Assembly: GCF_018873765.1 (NCBI RefSeq)
Contig: NC_057925.1
Coordinates: forward strand, 7,451,568-7,515,567
Length of the DNA: 64,000 nucleotides
Origin: Telopea speciosissima
Taxonomy: Eukaryota > Streptophyta > Magnoliopsida > Proteales > Proteaceae
Direction: 5' to 3'
The notes beneath the pieces are model-generated. The model saw nothing but the letters and a program-made list of their open reading frames with translations. It had not been told where the DNA came from and made no database searches. This document shows positions 25,506 to 37,800 of the stretch, piece after piece. How positions within the stretch are numbered: position 1 is the first letter of the stretch; every line of letters starts with the position of its first letter. The translations under genes were made by a program, and so were the position numbers.

Positions 25506-26025
25506 GACGAAAGCGCCACATGAGCAACACTCTTCTTTAAACCTCTAATGTTCCAAAAGAGGACCTTCATTGGACAACTGCTGATTTAGAAGCCAAGCCT
25601 CAAACCGTTTGCAACCAGGCAATTCCACTTCCTGAACTTTCTTCCCTCTACGCTGCTTTGACTACAGTTGAGTAGCCTCCTTCTCTGCCGCCAAAGCAGA
25701 CTTATCAATGTCCACCACCTCCGCTACTTTCACAATCACCATACCGTCACGAAAAGATGTAGGGGCAATATCCTCAACCACATGAGACTCCCCTGCCTGT
25801 AAAACCACTTCTAAACTGCCCCCTGCATCCAACACATCCACCTCACGTTGACCCACATAGGAGGAAGCACGCCCAACATGCCTTCCCCCACGAGGAGAAG
25901 CCACCCGAGCTCCCAAGGAAGACCCACCTCTATGAGCCAAAAGCAGGCCATGGCCCAACGCATGATGCCCCCTCGACCTGACCCATGCCTCGGACCATGG
26001 GTCAACCCATCATTGGCTTTTAAAT
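25506..26025 (-). mobile_element. L1-type LINE fragment: ORF1 end and start of ORF2 endonuclease
   Basis: On the - strand an ORF1-like frame (25662-25958) is followed by MKVLFWNIRGLKKSV (from 25570), the typical opening of the plant L1 ORF2 endonuclease domain (WNIRGL). The endonuclease is cut off after about 23 residues and replaced by more ORF1-like sequence, so the element is a broken relic. It forms the inner end of the right palindrome arm. Confidence 0.6.
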
Positions 26026-26695
26026 TTAAAATAGAAGGCCGAATAAGGGGAAGATCCTGAGAATATTTTTCCCTGCCACCTTATCAGAATTCAATTTTGA
26101 ATCGCCCACCACAGATTGCAAATAGTTTTGTAAACAATTTACAAAAATGACACTGGTATCAAATTTTTGTCCAATCAATCACAAACTTTCTCTCTCCTTG
26201 ATATTCCCGAATTAACGATAGTGGATTCCATGTTGAGCATCTCTGTCATTAATAATGCGTGATCACGTGTCTAGTGCGCCGATATATAGTCTGTAGGACA
26301 TCAACCATTGGCTTACCAAAAGAAGTGACCCAACATTGCAACGAATAGGATCTCCTAGGTCAAAGGTCAAATGACAAGTACGAATCTCGTTCTCACACAA
26401 CTGGCAGTAGCACATGCGAGATTCTTATCAAATTCTTTTCTATACACACACAGTATGTGTACCCACATCTATGCACCAAAAACTCATTTCTGGTAACATA
26501 CGATGTAATGACCATATGAACGGGATGTATGGTCTTGTCCCTAGCCGAGAACTATTTTGGGTGAAAACCCATGGAACAACTTACAAACCCAATAAAATAC
26601 ATGCCATGCACGAAATAAATAAACGTTTCATTAATATGAACCGGGTTTGATGGACACATATCTAACAATGGCATCTATTGGACAAGCTTCAAGAA

Positions 26696-26828
26696 CTAAA
26701 AAAGCCCTTTGAAGCTTTCAACGGTTTCCTTCAGGCTCACCTCGAAAGGGATGAATTTCATCCCCAAGCTTTCTGCTTTCTTCTTGGAAACTTGGAAGGT
26801 TGGCACATAATGCTTGTCATCAGCATAC
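26696..26828 (-). pseudogene. Orphan exon 6 of a reductase, inverted
   Basis: Read on the - strand, an intact acceptor (ttcttggcag) is followed by a frame matching exon 6 of copies 1 and 2 ([13 protein letters not shown] near its start). A 6-bp loss near the 3' end changes the last residues and brings a TAG earlier (26696-26698). No other exon accompanies it, so it cannot make an enzyme. It could contribute antisense RNA to the paralogues. Confidence 0.85.
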
Positions 26829-27750
26829 CTGCCAAGAAAGAAAATCAATATTTATCTTCTCAATAGAGAGAACAGTACACATTAAATCACTAAATAGGTT
26901 TCTTAACCAACAAAAATCAATCAAAGGGCTCACTGGGGAAGAAATCCAAGAGTTAAGATCGTTTATCTTACATTGGTGCTCTTCCTTATTTACCTTAGAT
27001 ATATCATGAAATACAAGTTAAAAGCAAGTCAACAACAAATCAAACTAAGGGTAATTGTTGGATATGTGTGTCAATTAAAACCAATTTGAATAGTTTAAAT
27101 TGAATTAATTCTTGTAATCTTTGAGTGTTTGTATATGCCTTAAGGTTAGACTTTTAAGTAGATCGCAACTAGGGACTGAATTAGCATTCAGTTCAATCAT
27201 TGTTACATTGTATATTTCTAGTGAATGAGATTTCAGAAATATAAATGTAAGTACTCATATGTTAAGTGTATGATGTATCAAACTGAATTATTATGTGAAT
27301 CTTGTAAGGAATGCCATCTGTTGTTATTCAGCCATAACACTCATCATTGATACTCTGGTCTCTAGATTTAAGAGGTCCTCATCATTGCAATTTGAATCTT
27401 GTAAGTTTTGGTGTACAAGAAGTTAATGCTAATACCGGCTAATTATTGGTGTACTGGATTCACAACGTTCACTAGCAAATGGGAGATATTCACAATATGG
27501 AATCTACTTCCTGTTCAAGAAGAAAATCAAGAAAAAATTCTTAACCTTTAAAGAACTAAATTCTGAGCTCGGTGGTTATTTTGTAAAGTACTTAATGGTT
27601 TTAATTAATTAATATTATTTAAATAATTATATTACAAATTTTATAAAGTTTATTTCCAATCCAAGGTCGAGATTTCCAGATTGTATGTTTACGACAGAAT
27701 AAGGTTATAGACAATATTAGTATTCTATGCCCATTAATCTATGTTATTGT

Positions 27751-27905
27751 AAAGTGGAGAGACTACAACAACAACAACTCAGCCTTATCCCAACTAAATG
27801 GGGTCGGCTACATGGGTCCTTGCGAAGACAACATATTAATAATAAAAGGAAACGAAAATGAACACAACACAATAACTACAAAAGTGGAGAGACTAACAGG
27901 TAAAT
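27751..27905 (-). mobile_element. RTE-type LINE tail carried in the inverted arm
   Basis: Complement of 22009-22153. The flanking AAAGTGGAGAGACTA repeats lie at 27751-27765 and 27891-27905, and caacaacaactcagccttat marks the element end. Confidence 0.75.
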
Positions 27906-28219
27906 ACTTTACGGGCGATTCTCTTACTACAGGCAACCCAAATCTAACATAATGAGGGCCACACATGAGATCGTACGAGACAACTTCGAATATGCATCGG
28001 ACGATGCGGGTGTAGTGGAGCTTCAAAAATAGCTCTGCTTTCTTTAAATAAGGAAACACATAGAATGACATTTATGCAATGGCGGCGGTGGCTAGGGTAT
28101 TGTAATAAGTAAATAGTTTACTTATCACTTAAATTGCAATATTTTTTGGTAAATAAAGGGGAGACAAAAATTAAACCCTAGTAGGATCACCCAATAGGAT
28201 GCCACCAGTTGGCTAATGG

Positions 28220-28985
28220 GAGCAATATCTCTTAATCCAATCATCAGATTTTGGCGATCTAATATTGTCAGAAAGGTTTTCGCGAGTACTATCTGATGGC
28301 ATAGACATCGGTTGTAAATTATGTTGAAAATGTTCTGAAAATAAGAGAGAGATATAAATTAATTTTATAGGATGGAAAATGTGTTTTCTGGCGTACCTAC
28401 CTTAAGGATGCTGTCAAGCTTTTATTGGCAAGGCTAATTAAAGAGGGGCAAAATTTAGAGCCTACAGTGTCATAAATTTTTTTTGGGGGGGGGGGGGGGT
28501 GGGGTGTTGCTTAGAGGCGATTGTTATATACACAGACCTACACTGTGCAGCTAGGTGTTGTTTTTGAATTAGAAAATTGGGTTAGTATCATATTACACAG
28601 ACCTTCATTGTGCATTTAGATGCTGTGTCTGGATTAGAAAACTGGATTAGTTGAGGCTCTCTTTATTGCAATGTAAAATAGGAAAAGTTGAACCCAATTT
28701 TTTTTGGGCCAAATGTTCTCTGTGCCAGGGGCGCAGGCTACCCTGTGGCACAGAGAACATCAACCCTTTTTTTTTTTAAAAAAAAAAAGGTGTTTTATTG
28801 GAAGTAAAAGAAGAGATGTAATCACTTAAAGCTCTAAAGGGATCCACAATTATATACCCAAATACTGTAAAGTAGAAGTAAAATATTTCCTCTACTTTGG
28901 GTGAGGGGGGTTGTTTCTAAACAGTGGTGTAGCTGGGTGACATGTATGGTGGGCTAGAAAACTGGATTCAACTTGAATGGTAGCT
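28220..28985. other. Intergenic repeat-rich DNA between palindrome and solo LTR
   Basis: There is no gene. A long G-run lies near 28484-28498. A repeat unit, cacagaccttcattgtgcat then ctggattagaaaactgga, occurs twice (about 28535-28590 and 28597-28650), and its second half again at 47743-47767. A hairpin (28713-28727 with 28746-28760, atgttctctgtgcca) has the look of a short fold-back element. Confidence 0.5.
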
Positions 28986-29782
28986 AAGGCTGTTGCGTCA
29001 AGAAATCGTCGAGCGGTCCTGCGAGTGCCATCACCTGCAAGTGGACCAAAGGGGTCAATCAGAGAGAACCGGTGTGGTCCCGGCCTAGGGCTCTCCGATG
29101 CCAAAGTTAGGTCTCCTGGCGCAAATAGATGAATAGTGATTATTCAGTATGAGTTTTGATCTCCCCTGATGGGGTTGCGTACCTTGCCTTTTATAGTAGC
29201 ATATGGCGGTGTGGAGAGTCCCCGTTTGATGGCGATTGTGCCGTTGAGTGGATAGAGGCTCTGGGTAACGGGGCTCTATCCTGATTGGCCATCTCCCCGT
29301 GAGAGGGAGTGTCCTGGTGGCATCAGGATCCTTGGTGGATAGATACCCGTGTGTGGTGATAACGTCCTTGGTGCTTGAATCCCGTCTGGATGACGTGACC
29401 TCTAAGCGGCGGTCTAGAGTCCTGGTAGTGACATGAGTCTTAGCGATACGATCGGATCGTAGATGGGTGGCCCCCACCTCACGTGTCCACGATGTTGTGC
29501 CTGGGTGCAGGCTGCGCCTGGGTGAGGCTGCGCCTGGATGTGTGGCTGCGCCTAGGTGAGGCCGCGCCCAAGTGGTGGCCGTGCCTGAGTGAGGCCGCGC
29601 CCTGGTGAGGAGGCCGCGCCCTGATGCGGGGCCGCGCCCGAGTGGTGGCCGCGCCCCCGAGTGGTGGCCGCGCCCCCGAGTGGTGCTGGGACCCCGGTTC
29701 GTTCCCCTTAGCTATGGAGCGGGTTGTCTGTGACACGTGGCGGTCGTTGATTGGCCCGGTGAATATTGGATGTATCAAAGGC
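28986..29782 (-). mobile_element. Solo LTR with 5-bp target duplication
   Basis: The LTR 28991-29777 starts TGTTGCGTCA and ends TATCA (TG..CA), bounded by AAGGC at 28986-28990 and 29778-29782. Joining the flanks restores a sequence like that at 28652-28690. On the - strand a TATA box (tataaaagg, near 29190-29200) sits in the right place for an LTR, and the U3 part is GC-rich with irregular tandem units of the type ggccgcgcc (29500-29690). No internal coding region remains, so it is a recombination product of a full element, probably Gypsy-type. Confidence 0.8.
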
Positions 29783-30020
29783 TCTATTCATTGCAATGGT
29801 AAATGGGTAAAAGATTAACCCTAAGAAAAAAATGGATGTAAAGTTCTACCATGGATCCCACAATTTTGTGCCCCAAGAATGGAAAGTAAGGGAAGCAAAA
29901 TATTTCCCCTACTTCATCCTACTTCCAAGCATTTCACATCAAAATAAAAGCAGCCTAACTAGATTATCACCTGCCAATAGGAAACTCCTGTGCAATAGCT
30001 ATGGAATTGATTGAGTGCAG

Positions 30021-30140
30021 CTCAGGTTCTTGTACAAGAACCATTCTCATACGGCCTTAACCGCACAGATGGAATCTAAGATAGGTGGGACCCACACATG
30101 GATTCTATTTGTGCGGCTCAGGCCCTTACAAGAACCTGAG
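30021..30140. mobile_element. Short fold-back MITE
   Basis: The ends ctcaggttcttgta (30021) and its complement at 30127-30140 enclose a second inverted pair around ccgcacagatggaatc and gattctatttgtgcgg. Total 120 bp, non-coding. Confidence 0.65.
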
Positions 30141-30353
30141 TTAGCCTCAATGAAAATGGTCATGACAGAATGTTTCTTGTGAGAGATTTTTTTCTCAAAC
30201 CTTTTCAGAACACGTTCACATTGAATCACTTCTACATCTACCTTGTATCTTTACATGCCAATGCATTTCACCGTAAGTTAGATGAAATGAAAAATATAGA
30301 GAACTGATTCAATGTGAACAGGTGGAAGAAGCTTCATCCAACAGTGATTAAAA

Positions 30354-30566
30354 TCCTCTACAGTGCAGGCATCTTGTGTTGCACTACAGTGTAGACCTGA
30401 GAGCTCAACAGGTGGAACAAGCTTCATCCAACTATGCGAGCTCAATGCAAGGCAATTTTTTTTTTCTTTCCTTTCGAGCTCGGCACCGTTGGATATCGCA
30501 ACTTCCACGTGTCGAGTTCTCAGGTCTGCACTACAGTGCACCGCAAGATTAGGGCACTGCAGAGGG
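30354..30566. repeat. Imperfect inverted repeat, MITE-like
   Basis: The left arm (30354-30442: cctctacagtgcaggcatct, then gcactacagtgtagacctga, then gagctc) pairs with the complement of 30476-30566. The loop is about 33 bp and T-rich. The outer sequence aacaggtggaagaagcttca also recurs at 30408-30427. No coding sequence is supported. Confidence 0.55.
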
Positions 30567-31155
30567 TTTTTTCCCCCAAGGAAACAGCCTCTCCACACAC
30601 ATACACAAAAAACAAAACAAAAAAAAGGATTTAAGGCTATGAACATATGCCCCTCTCTAAACCCTGTTGTAGTGGGAGCCTCGTGCACTGAGTAAGCCCC
30701 TTTTATATATGTGATATTGCTCTGACCTCTTATGATTTCCCATTTTTTTAACTTTTTTTTTTAATCGAAGAAGTGTAATTATAGAGAAGAAATAAAAGAT
30801 TAACAACAATTTATTTGTACCTAATCATGTAATCAAGAAAATGTGGGTCTTGTTTGAATTCATGCTCATCTTTCTCCACATTTGAATTCATATGAAGAGA
30901 CAAAAATCCATCATTGATCTATATGATTGAGTATTTGCTGGGACATAAGGTACTTGTTGGGCTGGGGGTAACAAAAGCCATAGCAATGGATTGGGTAGGT
31001 ACTCTCAGTAGTCAGTACTAATGGCTTGAGAACGAATTGCAATAAAAGTGTTTTCAAAAATAACTTGAAAGTGATTTATCATAATGTCATTATCAAAAGT
31101 TGTCATTGTTTTACACATTTTTGGAGTACATATGTGAAAGTACTAATACTTTGTT
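30567..31155. other. Intergenic DNA, nothing recognised
   Basis: AT-rich, with A- and T-runs (30594-30630, 30743-30762). No frame resembles a protein and no repeat structure was seen. Confidence 0.4.
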
Positions 31156-31324
31156 GGGAAAAAGTTCTCTGTCCGGGAATGTGGCCTATGCCAGCACTCC
31201 CATGAGTCTATCTCTCTCCTCCCCATGTGAAAAGACACCTCTACCCACTTGTTTTAATGAGGAGAGAGATAGACACATGGGAGTGCTGGTGTAGGGCACA
31301 CTGCTGTACAGAAAACTGCTTCCC
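31156..31324. mobile_element. Fold-back MITE 5' of copy 3
   Basis: The left arm (gggaaaaagttctctgtcc, then gccagcactcccatgagtct, then atctctctcctc) pairs with the complement of the right arm ending at 31324. Inner spacer about 40 bp. A half copy lies at 14925-14985. Confidence 0.65.
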
Positions 31325-31424
31325 TACTTTGTTTTTTTGGGTAAACAAAAAAAATGTGTTATACTTTGTGAGCTGTGGTGCACTTCATGCCCATGCTCTC
31401 TAGGAGATCTCGAGTTTGAATGGA

Positions 31425-31881
31425 TGGATTTAAAGTGAATTTTCCATATTTATCCCTCCGTAGTCCATATATGTGAGTATAAGTAATGCTAAAGGACAAC
31501 TAAAGTAGGTTACAAATGGACCCCTAAATAATATGATACATAACATATTCTTACTATTGTTTATAACCCATAATCTATTACCATAATTGATTATTATAAG
31601 TTAAATATAAATATGAATAAAAATTATGCAAATGAAAGGTACAGTCCATTATATAATAGGTTAAAAAACAAAAAAAGGTGTAGGGGTGGTTGGGAGGGGA
31701 GAGATAAGAACTTAAATAATAGGTGGTGGAAGCCGTGTATTTTAAAAAACTCATAATGCTGTTGACAATTGACATGCAGGATGCACAAACGCCGCTTATT
31801 TAAACCATTCATTACCTCCTCCTTTCACCATTTCTTTTGTTCCATATCAGCAACCAAAGAGAGTAAGACCGCAAGGAAACC
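31425..31881 (+). promoter_or_regulatory. Promoter region and 5' UTR of reductase copy 3
   Basis: The best TATA candidate of the family, ttatttaaac, lies at 31796-31805, about 77 bp before the ATG. The leader tttgttccatatcagcaacc and aaggaaaccATGG is shared with copies 1 and 2. The upstream part resembles the orphan relic at 13030-13481. Confidence 0.4.
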
Positions 31882-34800
31882 ATGGAATCAGAGGCAATGG
31901 GCGGTGCTGCGAAGACGGTGTGTGTCACAGGTGCTTCTGGGTACATCGCCTCATGGCTGGTGAAGCTTCTGCTTGCCAAAGGATACACTGTTAAAGCTTC
32001 TGTTCGTGACCCAAGTCAGTATATATATCTTAATTTTGAATCTCTCTATTCTTATTTCAGTTACTAAGCTTCATATTTACTGTCTCGTAGAGATGCTCTG
32101 TAATGTCTCTACTCCTCCATTTTGAGATTCATTTCTGGGCTACTTTCTACATACTTCAATTAGTTCTATTTCGAGTCTGTTTTGAATTATAGCATCACCC
32201 ATTTCAAGGTTTTGCCTCAAATGTCATCCATTACTAGAGTATCCTGGTTTACTCTTCCTCACTGACATCGTAGAGATGCTCTGTTGTCTCTCTGCTCAGT
32301 CCTGAATCCAGGTAGTCTTATGGGGTCCTGCCCACAAATGATGTTTGGTCTACCATAATTTTGTTTTCATTACATGGATTTCTAGTAATAGCACAGTTTC
32401 CAGTTTTGTAACCCTAGCAATTTCGATATATATATCTTGGACATTGTTTACCCTGTTTCTTTTTGTTTTGATGCACATAAACGTCATAAAGCATATTATT
32501 CTCATCTGAGTGCATTGAAGGCTTTATATTTCCTTCCAATTCTTGGGTGAATAATAACTATTTCCTCCCAAATTAGATTCAAGATGATAGTCAACTTCTT
32601 TCATTGATTCTTTTTTTACATTAGGTGATAGAAAGTCCTTGTAAAGTTCATACTTCCAGGTCATGTTTAAGTATGAACCACAAATAAAATGTCACTCAAG
32701 CCATCATCACGCTATTCCATCATGACTGTTTGGCATCACAATTGTGACACAATTAAACATTCGGATGTCTAACTTATCTGTGCAGGCCAAGGATGCCTGT
32801 GTTTCCTGTTGTTTTAATTCATTAAATTCAGTTCATATGCTGTCACAGATGATCCAAAGAAGACTGAACATTTACTTGCCCTTGATGGGGCAAAGGAAAG
32901 ACTTCATTTATTCAAAGCAAACCTATTGGAAGAAGGATCGTTTGATTCTTTAGTAGATGGATGTGAAGGTGTTTTCCATACAGCATCTCCAGTTTATATG
33001 ACAGTCAAGGATCCACAGGTTCATTTCCATTACATCTTTGAGATAGTTTCAACTGCTATTTATCATTTTATAACTTTTCTTAGCCACGAATTGTAACTGT
33101 CCATATCTGGTTCATTCTTTGGAACCACATCACATCCTTGATCTGATGAAATAGGATGAATTAAGATGGTAATTTGTAAATACGAAATTATCTTCAATAT
33201 ATCAACCATTTTTTATTTTCTGATTGCCCGGATCCTATGGTACATTGGTACTACGCTGGACTTCCTTCCCTACCCCCTTCTTCGCTTGGCTTTGTTCTGC
33301 ATGGCTATAATCTTTTTCATGTTTTTAATGGTCTGGGGGTAAGACTGCGTACATTATGACCCTCCCCAGACCCTGCAGTGGCGGGAGCCTCGTGCATTGG
33401 GTACGGCCTTTTTTGTTCACTTGAGGGGAATGTTTATTGAATTTTATCACTTTGAAAGTTACTCTGCATGCAGTTTTGTTTCCTAGCTTGCATATATTTG
33501 AAGTTGTTAAAGTTTCTAGCTGGCCTGACTCTTCCTGATCTTGGGCATAACCTTATCTTTAGATTGATTTGGGAAGCATTTCTAGACCTCAGGTTTGCTT
33601 TTTCTAAAAATGTTCTTCAGACTTTAAAAACCAGAGCCTGAACATATGCACTATGTGCTATAATTGCCTCCTTTATCAATTAAATTAATTGGTTTAGGGA
33701 CAAGTATGTTCTAAAGATTGACAAGATTTTAGTTCAAGCCTTTCCAAGCTCACATAATGTACTTTTAGCTTCTATGATATTGCAATTGCAATGGAGGGAT
33801 GTATATTCAGCCAACAACCTGATTTCTACGTGAGTTAAGGAATGAATACATTAGATTTGGCTTGGGGTGGCTCATTGATGCTGGTCCAAGCACCCGCAAG
33901 AAGAAGAAGCAGCCCTAGAATAGGGCTGAATGTTAGAATGTTGGATCCTTAGTTTTAATTTTCAGTTTTCAGCTTTTATACTTAGTTTATTTTATATACT
34001 TAATTTGAACCATGGTCTGACCTGTTCAATTTAAGTGACTCCTTTCTATTGGCTAGAATTTGTTTTATTTCTATTGGTCCTTAGTGGATCTTTGAAGTTA
34101 TTTGTTTTTAAGCTAATTAGTCCCCCTCCACGATTTCTATTGAGGGCTGGATTTGTTTTGTATTAGGAATCATTCTTAGGACTGTTATTCCTAAGCTGAA
34201 TTGATGTAAGGCCATTGGCCATATTAGTATAAATAAAGCTCAATGTGGGAGGCTCCCCCACAGTTCAAATTTTGAAATTAATTCTCTGGTATTGCTGCCA
34301 TTGTTGCTGCTACTCTGCTCCAGTTGTGAGTGTTGCCTTGTGGATCTCAAGGTGAAGGGATTGGGGGATTACCAATCAACTGCTTGCTTCTGTTCAGATC
34401 GGGAGGCTCTCTTATTCATCTTCAAGCTGCTGCTGCTGTGGAAGATTAGTTCTACAAGTAAGTATTTTACAGATTTGCAAATAACCTTCTTCTTCTAATC
34501 CTCCAACCTAAGCCTACCTACCTTCCAGCTCTATTCCACCATCAGATCCATCCCAAACTCACACTACAGTTCCAGCAACTCATCCCCCTCACTTGATCTC
34601 CATTCCAGTCCCAACATAACACATAAACCCTAATTCCCCTTCATCTCTGTGAAACCTAAAACTCCTAAAACCTGTCCAGACCTAACCAACCATCCAATCC
34701 ACACCAAACTACAGCCCAACCACCCTCTCCCTTTCAGTAACACTCGACCAGAACCGGTTGCCCAATTTCCCCCTCTAAACCCTAGATCTCATCATCCCCT

Positions 34801-37800
34801 TCATTCCTAGAACCCAAAACCCAAAACCCTAATTTCCTATAATTCAAATCTTCACCCAAACCCTACCAATCCTACCTCATTAGACTCCATTGTCCTAACC
34901 CTAACCCTAGATTTTGACTTAAACCATCAAATCTGTCCAATCGGTCAGCAGGTTCTAAATCCTTGGTTCCTAGTAGACCCTTTGTCTATCTAGGACTACA
35001 TTACTCATAATCCAACTTAACTCGTCCAAGTTGCATCCTGGCAAATTGTGGTTCAAGGCTCTGTTCATGTGTTACTGGACAAGCTAGGTTGGTGTTTATA
35101 CTCCTTTTGGTCTTCATATATCTGAGATTTAAGGAATCTGGTAGTCAAGTTATTATTGCACTATAATTTGACCCAAGTGACAATTAGGAAAGAAAGCAAA
35201 GCATGGGGAATGTGGAATCATGTATGAATAAGCAACATCCATATTTTGCCAGAATGAGCACAGTTTGGTCCTGTTAGTTTGAATGAGCATAGAGGAAGTA
35301 TTCATTAATGTTGGGTGAGTTTTACTGGAACTAATGAACAGGAGTACATTCAACTACTGTTCACCCACATGTACAGTTTCCTTATCTAGATAAGCATGAT
35401 GGCACTTGAAAATTGTGCTTTCAATTCATGCTACTAGTAGTAACTCATAAGCATTATCCGACATAGCAAATGACACCTGAAAAAGTTGATTTTGCCATTT
35501 GGGATAGAGATATAGGACTGAATCCTGCCTCATGGAAAGGGATAACTTGAGGAATGGGGCAACAAATTTTGAGCTGCAGGCTCAGATACTGCATGTCAGA
35601 GCTAGTTTGAAGCAAGTTTACTGTTGTTAGAAAAAAAAAAAAAAACAGAAAAATCTATGGGTTGCTGCTCTGAACTACTTCGGACTTGTAGCAGCTGAAT
35701 ATTCAATTAGGGAATTTTGGTTAATTCTTTTTTATCTAAGAACTGTCTATTGGGTTTCTTCCAATTGGTTCTCAGGTGTATTGAAGAGTGAAAACAGAAG
35801 AAAAACAAAAATATACCGAGTTCTTTGTAGGATTTCAACCCAACAAGTGCCGACCCTTTTCATCAAGTTTTCCCCTTTCCATGTGGCAAGTTCCAGCCAC
35901 TGCATGGTTTGCTGAAGCACAAAAACTGCAACCTTTTTAATCATAATATCTCTGTGAATGTTATATGTTTGCACATATGTATATGCATGATTACATCCAA
36001 ACACATAAAAGCCCACAGAAGTCATGCTTATGTGTAGATGTTAATGTATTGCATTAATATTTATGTAAAGTGGTGAACATGTGGATTTTGGGAGGGGGAA
36101 AGGGGGTGACCAGACCAGACTCCTTGAGTAATTGGACTCTCATTCTTTTGTCAATGTCTTTGTTTTGAGACCAATCCTGTTTCCAAGTCCATGCAGCAAC
36201 AGAAAACGTGAGATTGAGGCTAAACAGTTTTAACTTTCAAGGCTCTCTTTGGTATCATTTATGCTTTTGTTTACGGCCTATTTAAAAAAAAAGCATTAAT
36301 GAAAACCTTTTTTATAAAAACCGTTTGCTAAACATTGGACATAATAGAGTATAGAATGAGAAACCGTTTGGTAACCACCTATGTGTAAATAATTTTAACT
36401 GGTGGGTGAAGGGATTCCCTCTTTTACCTATCTTCCTCCCCATTATATTATAATATTACTATGTATAATATAATATTAAATATAATATAATAATTATTAT
36501 GTATTATATTACTCATAATTTATAATATAATATATAACAGAAGCCTTCCATTTTATAATATAGCATATATATATTATATTTATAATATATAGTATATAAT
36601 ATATTATAGAATATATATTATATATTATATATAATATGATGCAGTATCAAGAGTGAAGAAGATCCCTCATGCTGTTTTGGTCCACATCAGAATTAGATCA
36701 AGCCGTAGGGCTAAGAACCAAGCCTAGCCATGGTGTATGCAAGCTCTCGTTTCGCGGGCCCATGTGGTCCAATCCTTGAAGCTTCCAAAATTTTGGAGTC
36801 TCTAGTTATGTGTGTTGTCTTTTCTTTTGGTACTTGTCTTTTTATATTCCTAGGTGTATTAATGTAACTTTTTAAATTCCTAGACTAGGAGTTTAAGGGT
36901 CAAAGTCTAAGTCTTTAATACTTTATTGGTATTAGTTTCTAGGTGAGTTCTCCTAGAATCATTTACCGATAAAGTGGCTCTACAAGAAAAGTGAAATTTT
37001 GAGGGAAATACTAACGAGATGTGGATTGAGATGACGACTTGTATTAAAAAGGTTGCTAAAGAAATCCTAGGAATTTCAAAGGGTATGTGTCTGGCCCCCT
37101 AGAGAGACTTGATGGTGGGATGACGAGGTCCAAGCAGCCATTAAGACTAAGAAAGATCGTTTTAAGACCTCGCAGTGAACTATAATCAAGCAGAGGATAA
37201 AGTGAGATATTATGCGACCAGAAAAGAAGCTCGAAAGATTGTGGGGAAAGCAAGAGCGAACAAATATGATGACCTTGATAAAAAACTTAATACAAAGGGG
37301 AAAATGCGGTTTATCGGATAGCTAAAATAAGAGAAAGGAAGAGCCGAGATTTGGACCATATTAAATGCATTAAGAGCGAGGATGGTAGAGTACTAATACG
37401 TGATGAGGACATTATGGAGAGATGGGGTGAATATTTTTACAACCTACTAAATAGAGCTACCTTGACTAATAGGATGGATTCGGAAGTCGAGAGTAGTAGT
37501 CTTGAAGCCAATACACGTCATAAACATCTACAACGAGTTGGCGAGGCCGAAGATAAAGAGGCCCTACGAAAGATGAAGGTGGGCAAAACACTAGGACCCA
37601 ATGAGATGAGATCTTAATTCAAGTGCGGAAGAACTTAGGAGTACATGGGGTATTGTCGAAACCGCTTCCTCTAAAAGGCCGACCTTGTAGGAAAGGGAGG
37701 AATCAATATGTATATCATACAAGAGCTTTTAACACGGCAGACTATCCAAAGGGGGACACGGGTGGATAAATAATTTTTTAACACCTGCCCGCTCCTAGGG

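Larger units (their letters stand above)
25600..28219 (-). repeat. Right arm of the large inverted duplication
   Basis: Complement of 21690-24317. Read on the - strand from 28219 it contains part of intron 5, the RTE tail, exon 6, the 3' flank and the LINE fragment. Exons 1-5 are absent beyond the arm, so this is a fragment duplication. Details such as tttttgttggttaagaaacc match copy 2 better than copy 1 (gttgttggttacgaaacc). Confidence 0.85.

Noticed and set aside
25600-28219. Fourth complete reductase gene on the - strand
   Set aside because: Only exon 6 and part of intron 5 are present; no other exon occurs up to 31880.
29085-29778. Frames of 99-130 aa on the - strand
   Set aside because: They lie entirely in the solo LTR and are Arg/His/Pro-rich from GC-rich repeats.
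33931-34500. Complete LTR retrotransposon in intron 2 of copy 3
   Set aside because: A promoter-like part and leader are visible, but I found no second LTR, target duplication, primer-binding site or polymerase.
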